Assembly (NCBI GenBank): GCA_021780695.1
Contig: JAJXYD010000022.1
Coordinates: forward strand, 90,240-154,239
Source of the DNA: Deltaproteobacteria bacterium
Lineage (GTDB): Bacteria; Desulfobacterota; Syntrophobacteria; Syntrophobacterales; Syntrophobacteraceae
Direction: 5' to 3'
DNA length: 64,000 bases
A program made the position numbers and the translations under genes. Below, one piece after another: positions 27,791 to 36,834 of this stretch (position 1 is the first letter of the stretch; each line of letters starts with the position of its first letter). The notes under the pieces were generated by a model. That model had not been told where the DNA came from. It made no database searches and saw nothing but the letters and a program-made list of their open reading frames with translations.

Positions 27791-28423
27791 CTAATCCACG
27801 CAGGAAAGATGATAGGCAATTGAATCGAGTTTTATTGTGAAATCGACGTTTTCAACTCGGCAGCAGTCGGGAACCTGAATCTGGACGGGGGCAAAATTTA
27901 GGATGCCGTTGATCCCGGCAAGAACAAGCTGGTTGGCAACGCTTTGAGCAGCGCCAGGGGGTGTTGCGATAACTCCAACGTGAACGTCCCGCTCACGCAC
28001 GATGTCTTCAAGGTTATTTACGTCGTCGATTATCAGGCCATTTGAAAGACTTTGACCGATTCTTTCGGGGTTCGAGTCAAAGGCCGCGGTAAAGACGTAT
28101 CCATGTTTAATGAAATTTTCATGGCCGACAAGGGCTGAACCCAGATTGCCGAGCCCAACCATGGCCAGATTCCACGGACGGTTTAACCCGAGAATTTCTT
28201 TGATCTCGGCTACAAGTTCACTTACCCGATACCCTACCCCTCTTACGCCAAACTCACCGAAATAGGCCAAATCCTTTCGAATTTGAGCGGGATTGACCCC
28301 GCATTGCCTGGCAAGCCGCTCCGAGGATATGACCTCCACGTCGCTATCCAGCAATTCTTCAAGCGCACGCATGTAAATCGAGAGCCTGACAATGGTGGCC
28401 ATGGGGATTTTGGCGAACTTCAT
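27791..28423 (-). CDS. rex: redox-sensing transcriptional repressor Rex
   Basis: 210 residues when started at ATG 28423 (GAGG 7 nt upstream); this matches Rex length and the start MKFAKIPMATIVRLSIYMR. A longer frame to 28486 runs through the likely operator. The N-terminal winged helix has GVNPAQIRKDLAYFGEFGVRG, and the Rossmann part has LAMVGLGNLGSAL. Rex reads the NADH/NAD ratio and represses fermentative, respiratory or energy genes. It lies directly downstream of atpE and upstream of the epimerase, and is probably autoregulated through 28467-28484. Confidence 0.96.
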   Translation of the reverse strand: MKFAKIPMATIVRLSIYMRALEELLDSDVEVISSERLARQCGVNPAQIRKDLAYFGEFGVRGVGYRVSELVAEIKEILGLNRPWNLAMVGLGNLGSALVGHENFIKHGYVFTAAFDSNPERIGQSLSNGLIIDDVNNLEDIVRERDVHVGVIATPPGAAQSVANQLVLAGINGILNFAPVQIQVPDCCRVENVDFTIKLDSIAYHLSCVD

Positions 28424-28466
28424 TTCGTAACCTCGATCCGGAAGACGATTGCAGATGCCGCTAACA

Positions 28467-28484
28467 ATGTGATTTTCTTCACAC
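28467..28484. promoter_or_regulatory. likely Rex operator
   Basis: ATGTGAT-TTTC-TTCACAC closely resembles the Rex consensus TTGTGAA-N4-TTCACAA, differing at three positions. It lies 43 bp before the rex start codon, where autoregulation is expected. Confidence 0.65.
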
Positions 28485-28527
28485 AAATTAAGGCGGAGAC
28501 AAATTTCCCTCCGTATTAATTACACAA

Positions 28528-28559
28528 GGGGCAAAGCGGCGCGTGCGCCGCCTTGCCCC
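28528..28559 (-). terminator. terminator of the atp operon
   Basis: GGGGCAA-a-GCGGCG (28528-28541), loop CGTG, CGCCGC-c-TTGCCCC (28546-28559): a 13-bp stem with one mismatch, 26 bp after the atpE stop on the minus strand. It is followed there by TTGTGTAATTAAT, a weak T run. It separates atpE from the rex promoter. Confidence 0.75.
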
Positions 28560-28584
28560 CTGCTTTAGTGCGATACCAGGGGTC

Positions 28585-28983
<399 letters not shown>

Positions 28984-29042
28984 TTAAGTTAGTTGATCAG
29001 GAATATGCGCACTTGGCCTTCCCCACCAAGATTTCGCCGCTA

Positions 29043-29756
29043 TCAATGAGCGTGTTCAATCGCGCCCGCAAAGTACATCATGGAAAGTAGACAGAAGATG
29101 AAAGCCTGGATGAATCCGGTGAAGAGCCCAAGAAGCATCATCGGCACAGGAGCCATATAGAGCCCGGCCAGAAAGAAAAGGATGCTCAGCACAAGCTCTT
29201 CGCCAAAGACGTTACCGAAAAGACGAATCGAGAGGCTAAGGGCTCTTGAGATGTGTCCAACCAGTTCGATGGGAAAAATGAGCCAGCTAAGCCACCACAC
29301 TGGTCCCAGAAAGTGCTTGATGTATTTTACGCCATGGAATTTGACACCAAGGACATGGGTCATTACCACTACGATCAGCGCACAGGCAAGGGTGGTGTTA
29401 AGATTGGCCGTAGGAGAAGTAAACCCTGGGATATCGCCCAAATAATTACAGCACAGAATAAAAAAGCCAAGGCTTGCGATCAGAGGAAACATAAACCGGC
29501 CTTCTTCCCCGGTAATGTCGATCATAAAATCTTCGATGCCCGTAATGACCAACTCGAAGAAGTTCTGGCCGCCTTCGGGGACCATCTTAATGGTTTTTAC
29601 CCCAAGAGCGCTTACTATCAGCAGGAACAGCATGGCCACCCAAGTGTAGGTAACATGCGGCTGCAGAAGAAAGTCGGTAAAAGTATGCGGATTCTGAGGA
29701 ATATGGACACCCAGTTTTTCGAGAAGCAGGTTAATCAGAAGCACATGCTCTTCCAT
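29043..29756 (-). CDS. atpB: ATP synthase F0 subunit a
   Basis: 237 residues with five to six membrane helices. The essential Arg is in SLSIRLFGNVFGEELVLS, and the last helix has FIQAFIFCLLSMMYFAGAIEH. Subunit a forms the ion half-channels beside the c ring. ATG 29756 is preceded by GAGAGC. It follows atpI by 4 bp and precedes atpE by 86 bp. Subunit b and the F1 genes are not in this window, consistent with a split F0/F1 arrangement seen in many deltaproteobacteria. Confidence 0.96.
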   Translation of the reverse strand: MEEHVLLINLLLEKLGVHIPQNPHTFTDFLLQPHVTYTWVAMLFLLIVSALGVKTIKMVPEGGQNFFELVITGIEDFMIDITGEEGRFMFPLIASLGFFILCCNYLGDIPGFTSPTANLNTTLACALIVVVMTHVLGVKFHGVKYIKHFLGPVWWLSWLIFPIELVGHISRALSLSIRLFGNVFGEELVLSILFFLAGLYMAPVPMMLLGLFTGFIQAFIFCLLSMMYFAGAIEHAH

Positions 29757-29760
29757 AATT

Positions 29761-30156
29761 TTAGCTCTCTTCCTTTTTCATCTTGAAGAATTCAAATACC
29801 CCAACCAACACAATGCTCAAAACCATCACGGATAGACCTGCGAGAATGGGAAAAGGCTTAACCAATCCGAGGTACATAACCAGAAAAACGACAAAAAGCA
29901 CCGCAAGAAACCGAAGGTAGTAGCTAAGGAAAATAGCCGCCCTGCTTGGGAGCTTTCCGGGTCTTTGGAGGGTGCGCCTAAGCTGCCACTTAAGAATTTG
30001 AAAGCTTACAACGACGATCGCTCCGCCGATCAACACCCCGAAGGCTGTATTCCATGAAAACCAAGCCGCCGCACCACCCGTAAGCGTAATCAGCAAAATT
30101 GCCGAGACCATCTCTATTCGCTGCAGGAGCCTATCGCTCTCGTCAGTTTGCGCCAC
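29761..30156 (-). CDS. atpI: ATP synthase protein I
   Basis: 131 residues, four predicted membrane helices (for example LITLTGGAAAWFSWNTAFGVLIGG and YYLRFLAVLFVVFLVMYLGLV, each given as partial). Size, topology and position before atpB fit AtpI, a c-ring assembly helper. The start is GTG at 30156, overlapping the atpZ stop (TAGTG) with AAGGAAG upstream. Sequence similarity in this family is low, so the call leans on context. Confidence 0.82.
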   Translation of the reverse strand: MAQTDESDRLLQRIEMVSAILLITLTGGAAAWFSWNTAFGVLIGGAIVVVSFQILKWQLRRTLQRPGKLPSRAAIFLSYYLRFLAVLFVVFLVMYLGLVKPFPILAGLSVMVLSIVLVGVFEFFKMKKEES

Positions 30157-30404
30157 TACTTCCTTTGTCCCTTGTCTTCATCCCGCTGCTGCTTTACAAA
30201 ACGGTAATAATTCACTCCGGAGGCAGCGACTCCGATCAAAAGCCAAATTACCGTCATGTATGGATAAGTATGGAATTTCCAGTCCAGGAGATATCCGATG
30301 AATACCCCGATGAAAGGCGAAAAAGCCACCTGGAACCCAATCGTGCTGGCCATAACGGCCTGCTTCAACATTTGTTTGTCTTCTTTTTTCATTCTAATTT
30401 TCAC
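30156..30404 (-). CDS. atpZ: AtpZ/AtpI-type small ATP synthase gene 1 protein
   Basis: 82 residues with two membrane helices (GFQVAFSPFIGVFIGYLLDW and YMTVIWLLIGVAASGVNYY) and a charged C-terminus. FIGVFIGYLLD is the pattern of the AtpZ/ATPase_gene1 family that heads many F0 operons and is linked to cation supply for the enzyme. The start may be GTG 30404 or ATG 30392. A Rex half-site-like TTGTGAAAATT overlaps the start region, but the second half is missing. First gene of the F0 operon. Confidence 0.8.
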   Translation of the reverse strand: MKIRMKKEDKQMLKQAVMASTIGFQVAFSPFIGVFIGYLLDWKFHTYPYMTVIWLLIGVAASGVNYYRFVKQQRDEDKGQRK

Positions 30405-30456
30405 AAAACGATTTCCGGGCGTACTACCATGGAACGCCCCTGAGAGTCAAACCTTT

Positions 30457-31764
30457 TCATAAACCGCACTCGCATTTTTGCTTTACGACCTTCAGCGCAT
30501 CGTAGGCGGCCTGGATCGTCACATCGAGATCCTCTTGCTCGTGAGCGGCACCGACAAAGAAGGCCTCAAACTGGGAGGGCGCAAAATAGACGCCTCTATC
30601 GACCATTTCCCGAAAGAAAACAGCATAAGCTTTTGTATCGGCTTTGGCCGCGCTCTCGAGATCGGTAACGGGGTCAGGGGTAAAAAAGCCGCACCCAAGA
30701 GAAGCTATCCGATTTAGCGTAACGGCTACTCCGGCCGAGGCCGCTGCCTGCTCAAGTCCAGAACAAAGATAATCATTTTTTTTCTCAAGTTGCTCGTAGA
30801 TGCCTCCCCGGTCAAGGGCTTTAAGCATCGCGAGTCCGGCGCTCATCGCAAGCGGGTTTCCCGAAAGAGTCCCCGCCTGGTACACATTGCCCGCCGGGGC
30901 CACATGCTCCATTATATCTTTTCTTCCCCCATAGGCGCCAACAGGAAGCCCGCCGCCAATAATCTTCCCAAGGCAGGTAAGATCGGGGGTTATCCCGAAA
31001 TAGTGCTGAGCTCCTCCCGGTCCCAATCTGAAGCCCGTTATCACCTCGTCAAAAATCAACAGAGCTCCGTACTCGCTACATATGCATCTAAGACCTTCCA
31101 GGAAGCCTTGGGCGGGCAGCACGACCCCCATATTGGCCGCAACCGGCTCAACGATAATCGCGGCGACCTCCCGGCCCACCTCTTCCATCGCCTGGCGCAA
31201 CCCCGGCAAGTCATTGTAGGGCAGCGAAATCGTGTGGGCCACGATTTCTTCCGGAACCCCCGGCGTGCCGGGAATCCCAAAGGTCATAAGCCCGGAGCCG
31301 GATTTAACGAGCAGAGAATCCCCATGTCCGTGATAGCAGCCGTTAAACTTTATGATCTTCTTTCGCCCCGTGTAGCCCCGGGCGAGCCTGATGGCGCTCA
31401 TAGCGGCCTCGGTGCCCGAATTGACCATTCTGACCATCTCGATGGAAGGCACCATCTCTACGACTTTGCCTGCCATTTCGACCTCGATTCGAGTCGGAAT
31501 GCCGTAGGAAGTACCCCGGTCCAAAACCTTCGCGATCTCCTCCTGGACCTCCGGGTTCGAATGACCCAGGATGAGCGGCCCCCACGACCCGACGTAATCG
31601 ATATAGACGTTGCCGTCTTCGTCGGTTATGCGGCAGCCGGCGGCCTTCTTGATGAAAAGAGGCTCGAAGCCGACCGCCTTGCCTGAGCGCACGGGACTGT
31701 TGACCCCGCCCGGGATCACCTTGCAAGCTTCCTCGTAGAGCCTTTTGGAAACACTCCGCTTCAT
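30457..31764 (-). CDS. hemL: glutamate-1-semialdehyde 2,1-aminomutase
   Basis: 435 residues, normal length. SKRLYEEACKVIPGGVNSPVR opens the protein (shown in part), with YIDYVGSWGPLILGH, MVNSGTEAAMSAIRLARG for PLP phosphate binding, LIFDEVITGFR, and the PLP Lys in LGKIIGGGLPVGAYGG. It converts glutamate-1-semialdehyde to 5-aminolevulinate, the C5 route to tetrapyrroles. Its ATG overlaps the rng stop (AATGA) with GGAGG at the end of rng as ribosome-binding site, so the two are coupled. Confidence 0.97.
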   Translation of the reverse strand: MKRSVSKRLYEEACKVIPGGVNSPVRSGKAVGFEPLFIKKAAGCRITDEDGNVYIDYVGSWGPLILGHSNPEVQEEIAKVLDRGTSYGIPTRIEVEMAGKVVEMVPSIEMVRMVNSGTEAAMSAIRLARGYTGRKKIIKFNGCYHGHGDSLLVKSGSGLMTFGIPGTPGVPEEIVAHTISLPYNDLPGLRQAMEEVGREVAAIIVEPVAANMGVVLPAQGFLEGLRCICSEYGALLIFDEVITGFRLGPGGAQHYFGITPDLTCLGKIIGGGLPVGAYGGRKDIMEHVAPAGNVYQAGTLSGNPLAMSAGLAMLKALDRGGIYEQLEKKNDYLCSGLEQAAASAGVAVTLNRIASLGCGFFTPDPVTDLESAAKADTKAYAVFFREMVDRGVYFAPSQFEAFFVGAAHEQEDLDVTIQAAYDALKVVKQKCECGL

Positions 31765-33323
31765 TCGACCTCCAGCATCGCGATGTCATAGTTTTCCAGA
31801 TGCAGGCTGGCCTCGGCCTTGACAGTAATGAGCGCGTGCATCTTTTCCTCCACGCGTTCAAGGGCCGCCCGCTCTTCGTCGCAAAACATGGCGGCAACCT
31901 CCGGATGGGTCATTACGAGCACCTTTTTGCCGAAAAAGTCCGCCTTTTGCCGTTCGAGTTCTCTTAGGATTTCATAGCAAACCGTCTGTTTGGACTTAAG
32001 ATGGCCTTCCCCCTCGCAGTAAAAGCACGGCTCGCACAGTATGTGGCCAATGCTTTCTTTCGTGCGCTTTCGGGTCATCTCAATCAACCCGAGGTCGGAC
32101 ATGTGCAAAATGTTTGACTTGCTTTTGTCCTTGTAGGTGGCGGCCCTCAGGCTGTTCCAGACCTTTTCCCGATTGGCCTCCTTTTCCATGTCTATGAAAT
32201 CTATAATAATGATGCCTCCGAGGTTTCGCAGCCTCAACTGATAGGCTATCTCCTTTACCGCCTCGAGGTTGGTTTTTAGGATCGTTTCCTCAAGGTTTCG
32301 CTTGCCCACGTACCTGCCGGTGTTAACGTCAATGGCGGTAAGCGCCTCGGTAGATTCTATAACTATGTATCCGCCCGATTTTAACCAAATCTTTTTGCTT
32401 AACGCCCGTTGGATCTCCATTTCGATGCCGTAGGCGTCAAATATGGGTTCTTCTCCCTCGTAGAGTTCCACCTCACTGCAGAGCGAGGGCAGGAAGACCT
32501 CGGTAAAGTTAAGAATTTTTCGGTATTCGGGCACCGAGTCCACCACGAGCTTGTCAACTTCCTTGGTAAAGAGATCCCTAACGGCTCGAAGCGTTATATC
32601 CAGCTCGCGGTAAATAAGGCACGGGGCCGGAGCGTTTTCACTTCTTCGCCGGATGCTTTGCCAGAGCCTGGTGACAAAATCGGACTCGGAGCTAAGCTTT
32701 TCACTCTCAGCCCCCTCGGCGGCCGTGCGAACGATAAAGCCAGACTCAGGGGGCTTTATCTCACACATTATGTCACGCAACCGCCTTCGCTCCTCTTCGT
32801 CTTCAATCCTTCTAGACACCCCCACCCGATCCATCGTGGGCATGAAAACCAGATTTCTTCCGGGCAAAGTTATATGACTCGTTATTCTCGCACCCTTGCT
32901 GCCAATGGGCTCCTTGGCCACCTGCACAAGGATCTCCTGGCCCTCCTGGAGCCGGTCCTCAATTGGAACGCAGTTAAAGGGACGGTGAAAACCGTTGTCT
33001 TCGCCCTCGCACTCCTGCCCCGCGACCTCGCCGGCAGGGATATCCCCGTTATCGTTTTCGGATGCAGACAGGAGAAGTTGTTCGATTTGGCTAACGGGCT
33101 CATAGACATCGTTAACGTAGAGAAAGGCGGCCTTGTCGAGCCCGATATCCACAAAGGCGGCCTGCATGCCGGGCAGAACCCGCACTACCCGCCCCTTGTA
33201 GATATTTCCGGAAATGCCCTTATCCGAGCTTCTTTCAATAAAGAGTTCGGCAACCTGCCCGTTTTCGACCAAAGCTACGCGAGTTTCAAATGCATTGCTG
33301 TTTATAATGAGTTCAGCCGACAT
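31761..33323 (-). CDS. rng: ribonuclease G / RNase E family
   Basis: 520 residues from ATG 33323 (MSAELIIN, behind GGGGGAA); a start 8 codons upstream is possible. An S1 domain (about residues 35-125) has IYKGRVVRVLPGMQAAFVDIG. The catalytic domain has metal ligands in ALTAIDVNTG and IIIIDFIDME and a Zn-link CEPCFYCEGEGHL. The length and lack of a long C-terminal scaffold indicate RNase G rather than RNase E. It matures rRNA and decays mRNA. It lies between the radical SAM gene and hemL, all co-directional. Confidence 0.95.
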   Translation of the reverse strand: MSAELIINSNAFETRVALVENGQVAELFIERSSDKGISGNIYKGRVVRVLPGMQAAFVDIGLDKAAFLYVNDVYEPVSQIEQLLLSASENDNGDIPAGEVAGQECEGEDNGFHRPFNCVPIEDRLQEGQEILVQVAKEPIGSKGARITSHITLPGRNLVFMPTMDRVGVSRRIEDEEERRRLRDIMCEIKPPESGFIVRTAAEGAESEKLSSESDFVTRLWQSIRRRSENAPAPCLIYRELDITLRAVRDLFTKEVDKLVVDSVPEYRKILNFTEVFLPSLCSEVELYEGEEPIFDAYGIEMEIQRALSKKIWLKSGGYIVIESTEALTAIDVNTGRYVGKRNLEETILKTNLEAVKEIAYQLRLRNLGGIIIIDFIDMEKEANREKVWNSLRAATYKDKSKSNILHMSDLGLIEMTRKRTKESIGHILCEPCFYCEGEGHLKSKQTVCYEILRELERQKADFFGKKVLVMTHPEVAAMFCDEERAALERVEEKMHALITVKAEASLHLENYDIAMLEVE

Positions 33324-33464
33324 TTTATTTCCCCCGCGGGTTTTCACAAGGAATCAAGCACCGGGCATAAGGAAAGTTTTTCTCCAGCAACCCTTCAACC
33401 CGCAAAAATGTGCTCGTCAAAAGTCGCGAGCAAGCAGCGGGAATGAACCAAACACTTCTTCCCG

Positions 33465-35990
33465 CTACTTGCTTCCCGCTTCCTCTCTGTAAGAACCAAT
33501 CTTGCAAATCAGGCAGTTTCTAAGCTCGACGACTCGCTCGCCGACCAGACTTTCAAGAATCGTCATGGGCCTGAAGCATAAGCCGGCTGTTGCGAAGATA
33601 TCCATTTCAAAGGAATTTTCCCCCGATTTTCGCATATCGAGAAGCACTCGCCCAAGGGTTGCCGTTGCCTGCCCTTTTTTTGTCTTTTTTGTCAGCACAT
33701 TGTCGCCGCTTTTGGGCCATACATCCATAAGGAAACCCACAGTGGAGGGCTCCAGACCCGAGACGAGATAAACGTCACGGCTTTGGGGCGCCGGGACCGG
33801 TTTCTTTTCAACCCGTTCGACAACGCTGATCCTTATCAAACCGTTGCACTGGCCGTTTAACCGCTCACGCATAAGCGCGGTATCGATCTTTTCATTGAGC
33901 GAGATGTAGGCCTCGGCAATAATGGTTTCCATTCCCAGCGGCAGCGCTTCCCCAAAGGAAATTTTGGGATGAGGACTAAAGCCCTTGCTGTAGGCGGCCG
34001 GAAGGTTTGCCCGCCTCAGTGCCCGCTCCAAGGCCGCAGCAATTTCGAGCTGCCCGAAAAATCGGGCTTTTCCAAGCTTTGAATACATCACCCTGTAGAG
34101 ATATTCTTTTTGCTCCGATGCAGCCGGCACAAGGCTTTGAGTCGTTTCATTTCCGGGCCCCGGCTCAAACTCTTTGTGGATGAGCGGAGAGAGCTTCTCA
34201 TGATCGCAGACCCCGCACGCGGAACATCCCCCCTGTCTACAATCAGAGGTAAACTTTTCCGTAAAGGCCTTCTCGTATTCGCTCCAAAGAAAGCTTCGGG
34301 AAACACCCGCCGACAGGTGGTCCCACGGCAGGATTTCATCGCGGCCCCGCTCTCGGCCGGCATAAAAGCCCGCGCTCAGTCCGTTTTCTTCCATGGCTTG
34401 AAACCAGAGATCTTCTCGGAAGTGGTCGCTCCAGCCATCAAACCGTGCCCCCAGCTCCCATGCCCGCTTGAGCGCAGCGCCAAGCCTGCGGTCCCCGCGC
34501 GCAAACACAGCCTCCCAAACGCTGCTGCCCGCCTTGTTCCACTTAAATCTCATCCCCGGCTTCCGGAGGCGCTCCTTAAACATCAAAAGGCATTCCTCAA
34601 TTTGGCCCGGCTCCATTTGAGCCGCCCACTGGAAGGGTGTGAGCGCTTTGGGAACAAAGGTCGAGATGGACACATTCACCGCGGAACGTGTCCTTTTACC
34701 CTTTTCCCAGACCCTCATGCACAAATCCACGATGGCCTCCCGGTCCGCCTCGGTCTCCCCGGGAAGGCCCATCATAAAGTAGAGCTTTATAATCCGCCAT
34801 CCCATGTCGAAGGCGGCTTGAGCGGCTTCGAGCAAATCCTGCTCGCATATTCCCTTGTTAATGACGCGCCTCAAACGCTCGCTACCGGCCTCCGGGGCCA
34901 TGGTGAAACCGGTTTTTCTAACCTTTTTAACCCGTTCCATTAATGCCGGGGTCAGGGTTCCAACACGCATCGAGGGGAAAGAAACCGCAATTTTGCGAGG
35001 CTCCAGTTCCCCTACCAACTCCCCCAGCAATTCCTGTATGCAACAATAATCCCCGGTGCTCAAGGAAAGGAGCGCCACATCTTCAAAACCGCTAGCCGCA
35101 AGCGCTCTTTTTGCCGCTTCGAGGACGTAGCGCGGACCTCGTTCCCGAACGGGCCTGTAGACGTAGCCGGCCTGGCAGAAACGGCACCCCCGCGTACAGC
35201 CCCGGGCAATTTCCATTCCGAGGCGGTTGTGAACGATGTCGATGACAGGCACAAGGGGCTTGGCAGGAATCGGACACAACCGGTCAAGCTCCGGGACCAC
35301 CCTTTTGACGATACGAGTGTAGTCGGAAAACCTGGGCTCTACGGCTGCTATTTGCCCCCCCTCCAAATAGGACACAGTGAAAAACGAAGGAACATAGACA
35401 CCCGCGATAGAGCGCAGAGACGCAAGAAAATCCTGCCTCGACCCTGCCCCGCCACCCTTCCACTCCCTGAAAGCACAAATAATCTCGGGCAGAACTTCTT
35501 CGGCCTCCCCAAGGACAAAAAAATCGAAAAAATCGGCCAAAGGCTCCGGGTTAAACGCGCACGGACCACCACCGATCACAAACGGATCATCCGGTGTTCG
35601 CTCGCGGCTGTAGAGCGGAGCCCCCCCTAAATCGAGTATTGTCAGTATATTTGTATAGCTTAGCTCATACTGGAGACTCACACCCAGGAAATCGAAATCA
35701 CACAGGGGGCGCTCGCTTTCGATCCCCTTCAGCGGCTCGCCCCAACTCCTCAGTTTTGATTCAAAATCCGGCCATGGAGCGTAAACCCTGTCAGCCATGA
35801 CACCTTCGGCTCTATTTAATAGATCATAGAGCAACTGCAGGCCGAGATGGCTCATTCCAATTTCATAGACGTCGGGAAATGCAAGGACAAAACGCACCGA
35901 GGCGCTATCGAAACTTTTGCAGAAGGCGTTAAGTTCCAGGCCCATGTATCTGCCCGGTCTTTCGACACAAATCAGATCATTATCAAACAT
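33465..35990 (-). CDS. B12-binding-like radical SAM protein fused to DUF2344 domain
   Basis: 841 residues. Residues 1-590 are a TIGR03960-type radical SAM protein: N-terminal cobalamin-binding-like region (FPDVYEIGMSHLGLQLLYDL), then the cluster motif CTRGCRFCQAGYVYRPVRERG and LKLYFMMGLPGETEAD-like IIKLYFMMGLPGETEAD. Residues from about 635 are a TIGR03936/DUF2344 domain (VMYSKLGKARFFGQLEIAAALERALRRA..., AYSKGFSPHPKISFGEALPLG). The fusion is common in deltaproteobacteria and is often next to rng, as here. It may act in RNA or tRNA modification, but the reaction is unknown. ATG 35990 has GGAAG 4 nt upstream. Confidence 0.9.
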   Translation of the reverse strand: MFDNDLICVERPGRYMGLELNAFCKSFDSASVRFVLAFPDVYEIGMSHLGLQLLYDLLNRAEGVMADRVYAPWPDFESKLRSWGEPLKGIESERPLCDFDFLGVSLQYELSYTNILTILDLGGAPLYSRERTPDDPFVIGGGPCAFNPEPLADFFDFFVLGEAEEVLPEIICAFREWKGGGAGSRQDFLASLRSIAGVYVPSFFTVSYLEGGQIAAVEPRFSDYTRIVKRVVPELDRLCPIPAKPLVPVIDIVHNRLGMEIARGCTRGCRFCQAGYVYRPVRERGPRYVLEAAKRALAASGFEDVALLSLSTGDYCCIQELLGELVGELEPRKIAVSFPSMRVGTLTPALMERVKKVRKTGFTMAPEAGSERLRRVINKGICEQDLLEAAQAAFDMGWRIIKLYFMMGLPGETEADREAIVDLCMRVWEKGKRTRSAVNVSISTFVPKALTPFQWAAQMEPGQIEECLLMFKERLRKPGMRFKWNKAGSSVWEAVFARGDRRLGAALKRAWELGARFDGWSDHFREDLWFQAMEENGLSAGFYAGRERGRDEILPWDHLSAGVSRSFLWSEYEKAFTEKFTSDCRQGGCSACGVCDHEKLSPLIHKEFEPGPGNETTQSLVPAASEQKEYLYRVMYSKLGKARFFGQLEIAAALERALRRANLPAAYSKGFSPHPKISFGEALPLGMETIIAEAYISLNEKIDTALMRERLNGQCNGLIRISVVERVEKKPVPAPQSRDVYLVSGLEPSTVGFLMDVWPKSGDNVLTKKTKKGQATATLGRVLLDMRKSGENSFEMDIFATAGLCFRPMTILESLVGERVVELRNCLICKIGSYREEAGSK

Positions 35991-36466
35991 TATACTTCCA
36001 GCATGCCTTTCCTATCGGAGCCGGCGCAGCCCCATGGGCCGCCCAAAAAACGCCGCGATCTTCCAACGGATTGTAATTATTAAATCTTTACTTATAGTTA
36101 AGAATACGGCTCAAAGTCAACGAAAAAGCCGCAAGCAGCACGGCAGTTGTACCGATCGTTTTTATCCATAAACACTGTTGGATGTTATAGCACGAAGGAT
36201 GCTCGAAGCGCAAAACGGGTTGAGCGACCACCAGAAGGGACACACTGCAAAAGCCGCAAGGAGGAAAAATAGCTCCGGCCGCGAGAGGGCTTTTTTGTGT
36301 CCGGCAAATCCACCGGCTTAGACGCAATTTATGCTTGCATTATTGAAGTTACGTTGCTATTTTCCAGCAGTTCCGGCAAAAAAGGCGGCTTGGCGTAATT
36401 TTGATTTCCGAAAAATTGCTTGACAATTTTTATACTTGGGCGTGAACCATTTGAAGGAGGTAGGAC
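35991..36466. other. 476-bp intergenic region with one structured segment
   Basis: The region separates the radical SAM gene from the small membrane protein gene. It contains the nested hairpin at 36238-36302 and a TTGACA at 36420-36425 without a matching -10. An 80-codon frame at 36088-36327 on the minus strand shows no motif or ribosome-binding site. Confidence 0.55.
36238..36302 (+). ncRNA. candidate structured RNA element
   Basis: Three nested helices can be drawn: GGACACA (36238-36244) with TGTGTCC (36296-36302), AAAAGCC (36249-36255) with GGCTTTT (36288-36294), and GGAG (36260-36263) with CTCC (36273-36276). The T run GGGCTTTTTT within the outer arm could also act as a terminator. It matches no RNA family I know. 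Confidence 0.3.
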
Positions 36467-36763
36467 ATGAAGGTTTTTGTGGGCGGTGTCGTTGCGGCGT
36501 TCCTCGGTTTCATGGGCATCATTATCGGATTTCACAATGTGATGGGGTTTATCGCAGGCGCTATCCCGCTCATCCTGCTGCTTGGCGGTTTGATGGCCGC
36601 TTATCTTGGCTACGACGAAGTCAAGGAGAAGCTCCCGTTCAATAAAGGCTCGGAGAGCCAGGAAAGCACAAGCGATTCTCGCTTGAAAGAAGAAGCTGAA
36701 AAATACAAGCAGGAAGTTGAAAGACTCAAAGGCGAATTGGAAAAGAACAACAAAACCGCTTAG
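36467..36763 (+). CDS. small membrane protein with coiled-coil tail (98 aa)
   Basis: Two membrane helices occupy residues 1-50 (VFVGGVVAAFLGFMGIIIGF and IPLILLLGGLMAAYLGY). From residue 68 a charged heptad region (LKEEAEKYKQEVERLKGEL) predicts a cytoplasmic coiled coil. AAGGAGGTAGGAC precedes the ATG, the strongest ribosome-binding site in the area, and a strong terminator follows, so it is a highly translated single gene. I do not recognise a family. Confidence 0.85.
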   Translation: MKVFVGGVVAAFLGFMGIIIGFHNVMGFIAGAIPLILLLGGLMAAYLGYDEVKEKLPFNKGSESQESTSDSRLKEEAEKYKQEVERLKGELEKNNKTA

Positions 36764-36789
36764 AGTTACTTCCTGTTTTAAGGATAAAG

Positions 36790-36830
36790 AAGGCCGTCCG
36801 GGAGCAGTTCCCCGGACGGCCTTTGTTTTT
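36790..36830 (+). terminator. strong rho-independent terminator
   Basis: AAGGCCGTCCGGG (36790-36802), 8-nt loop, CCCGGACGGCCTT (36811-36823), then TGTTTTT. It ends the small membrane protein transcript; on the other strand it lies just after the polA stop and can serve polA as well. Confidence 0.92.
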
Positions 36831-36834
36831 TGTC

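Noticed and set aside
36088..36327. 79-codon minus-strand frame upstream of the small membrane protein
   Set aside because: No ribosome-binding site or family pattern; runs across the hairpin element.
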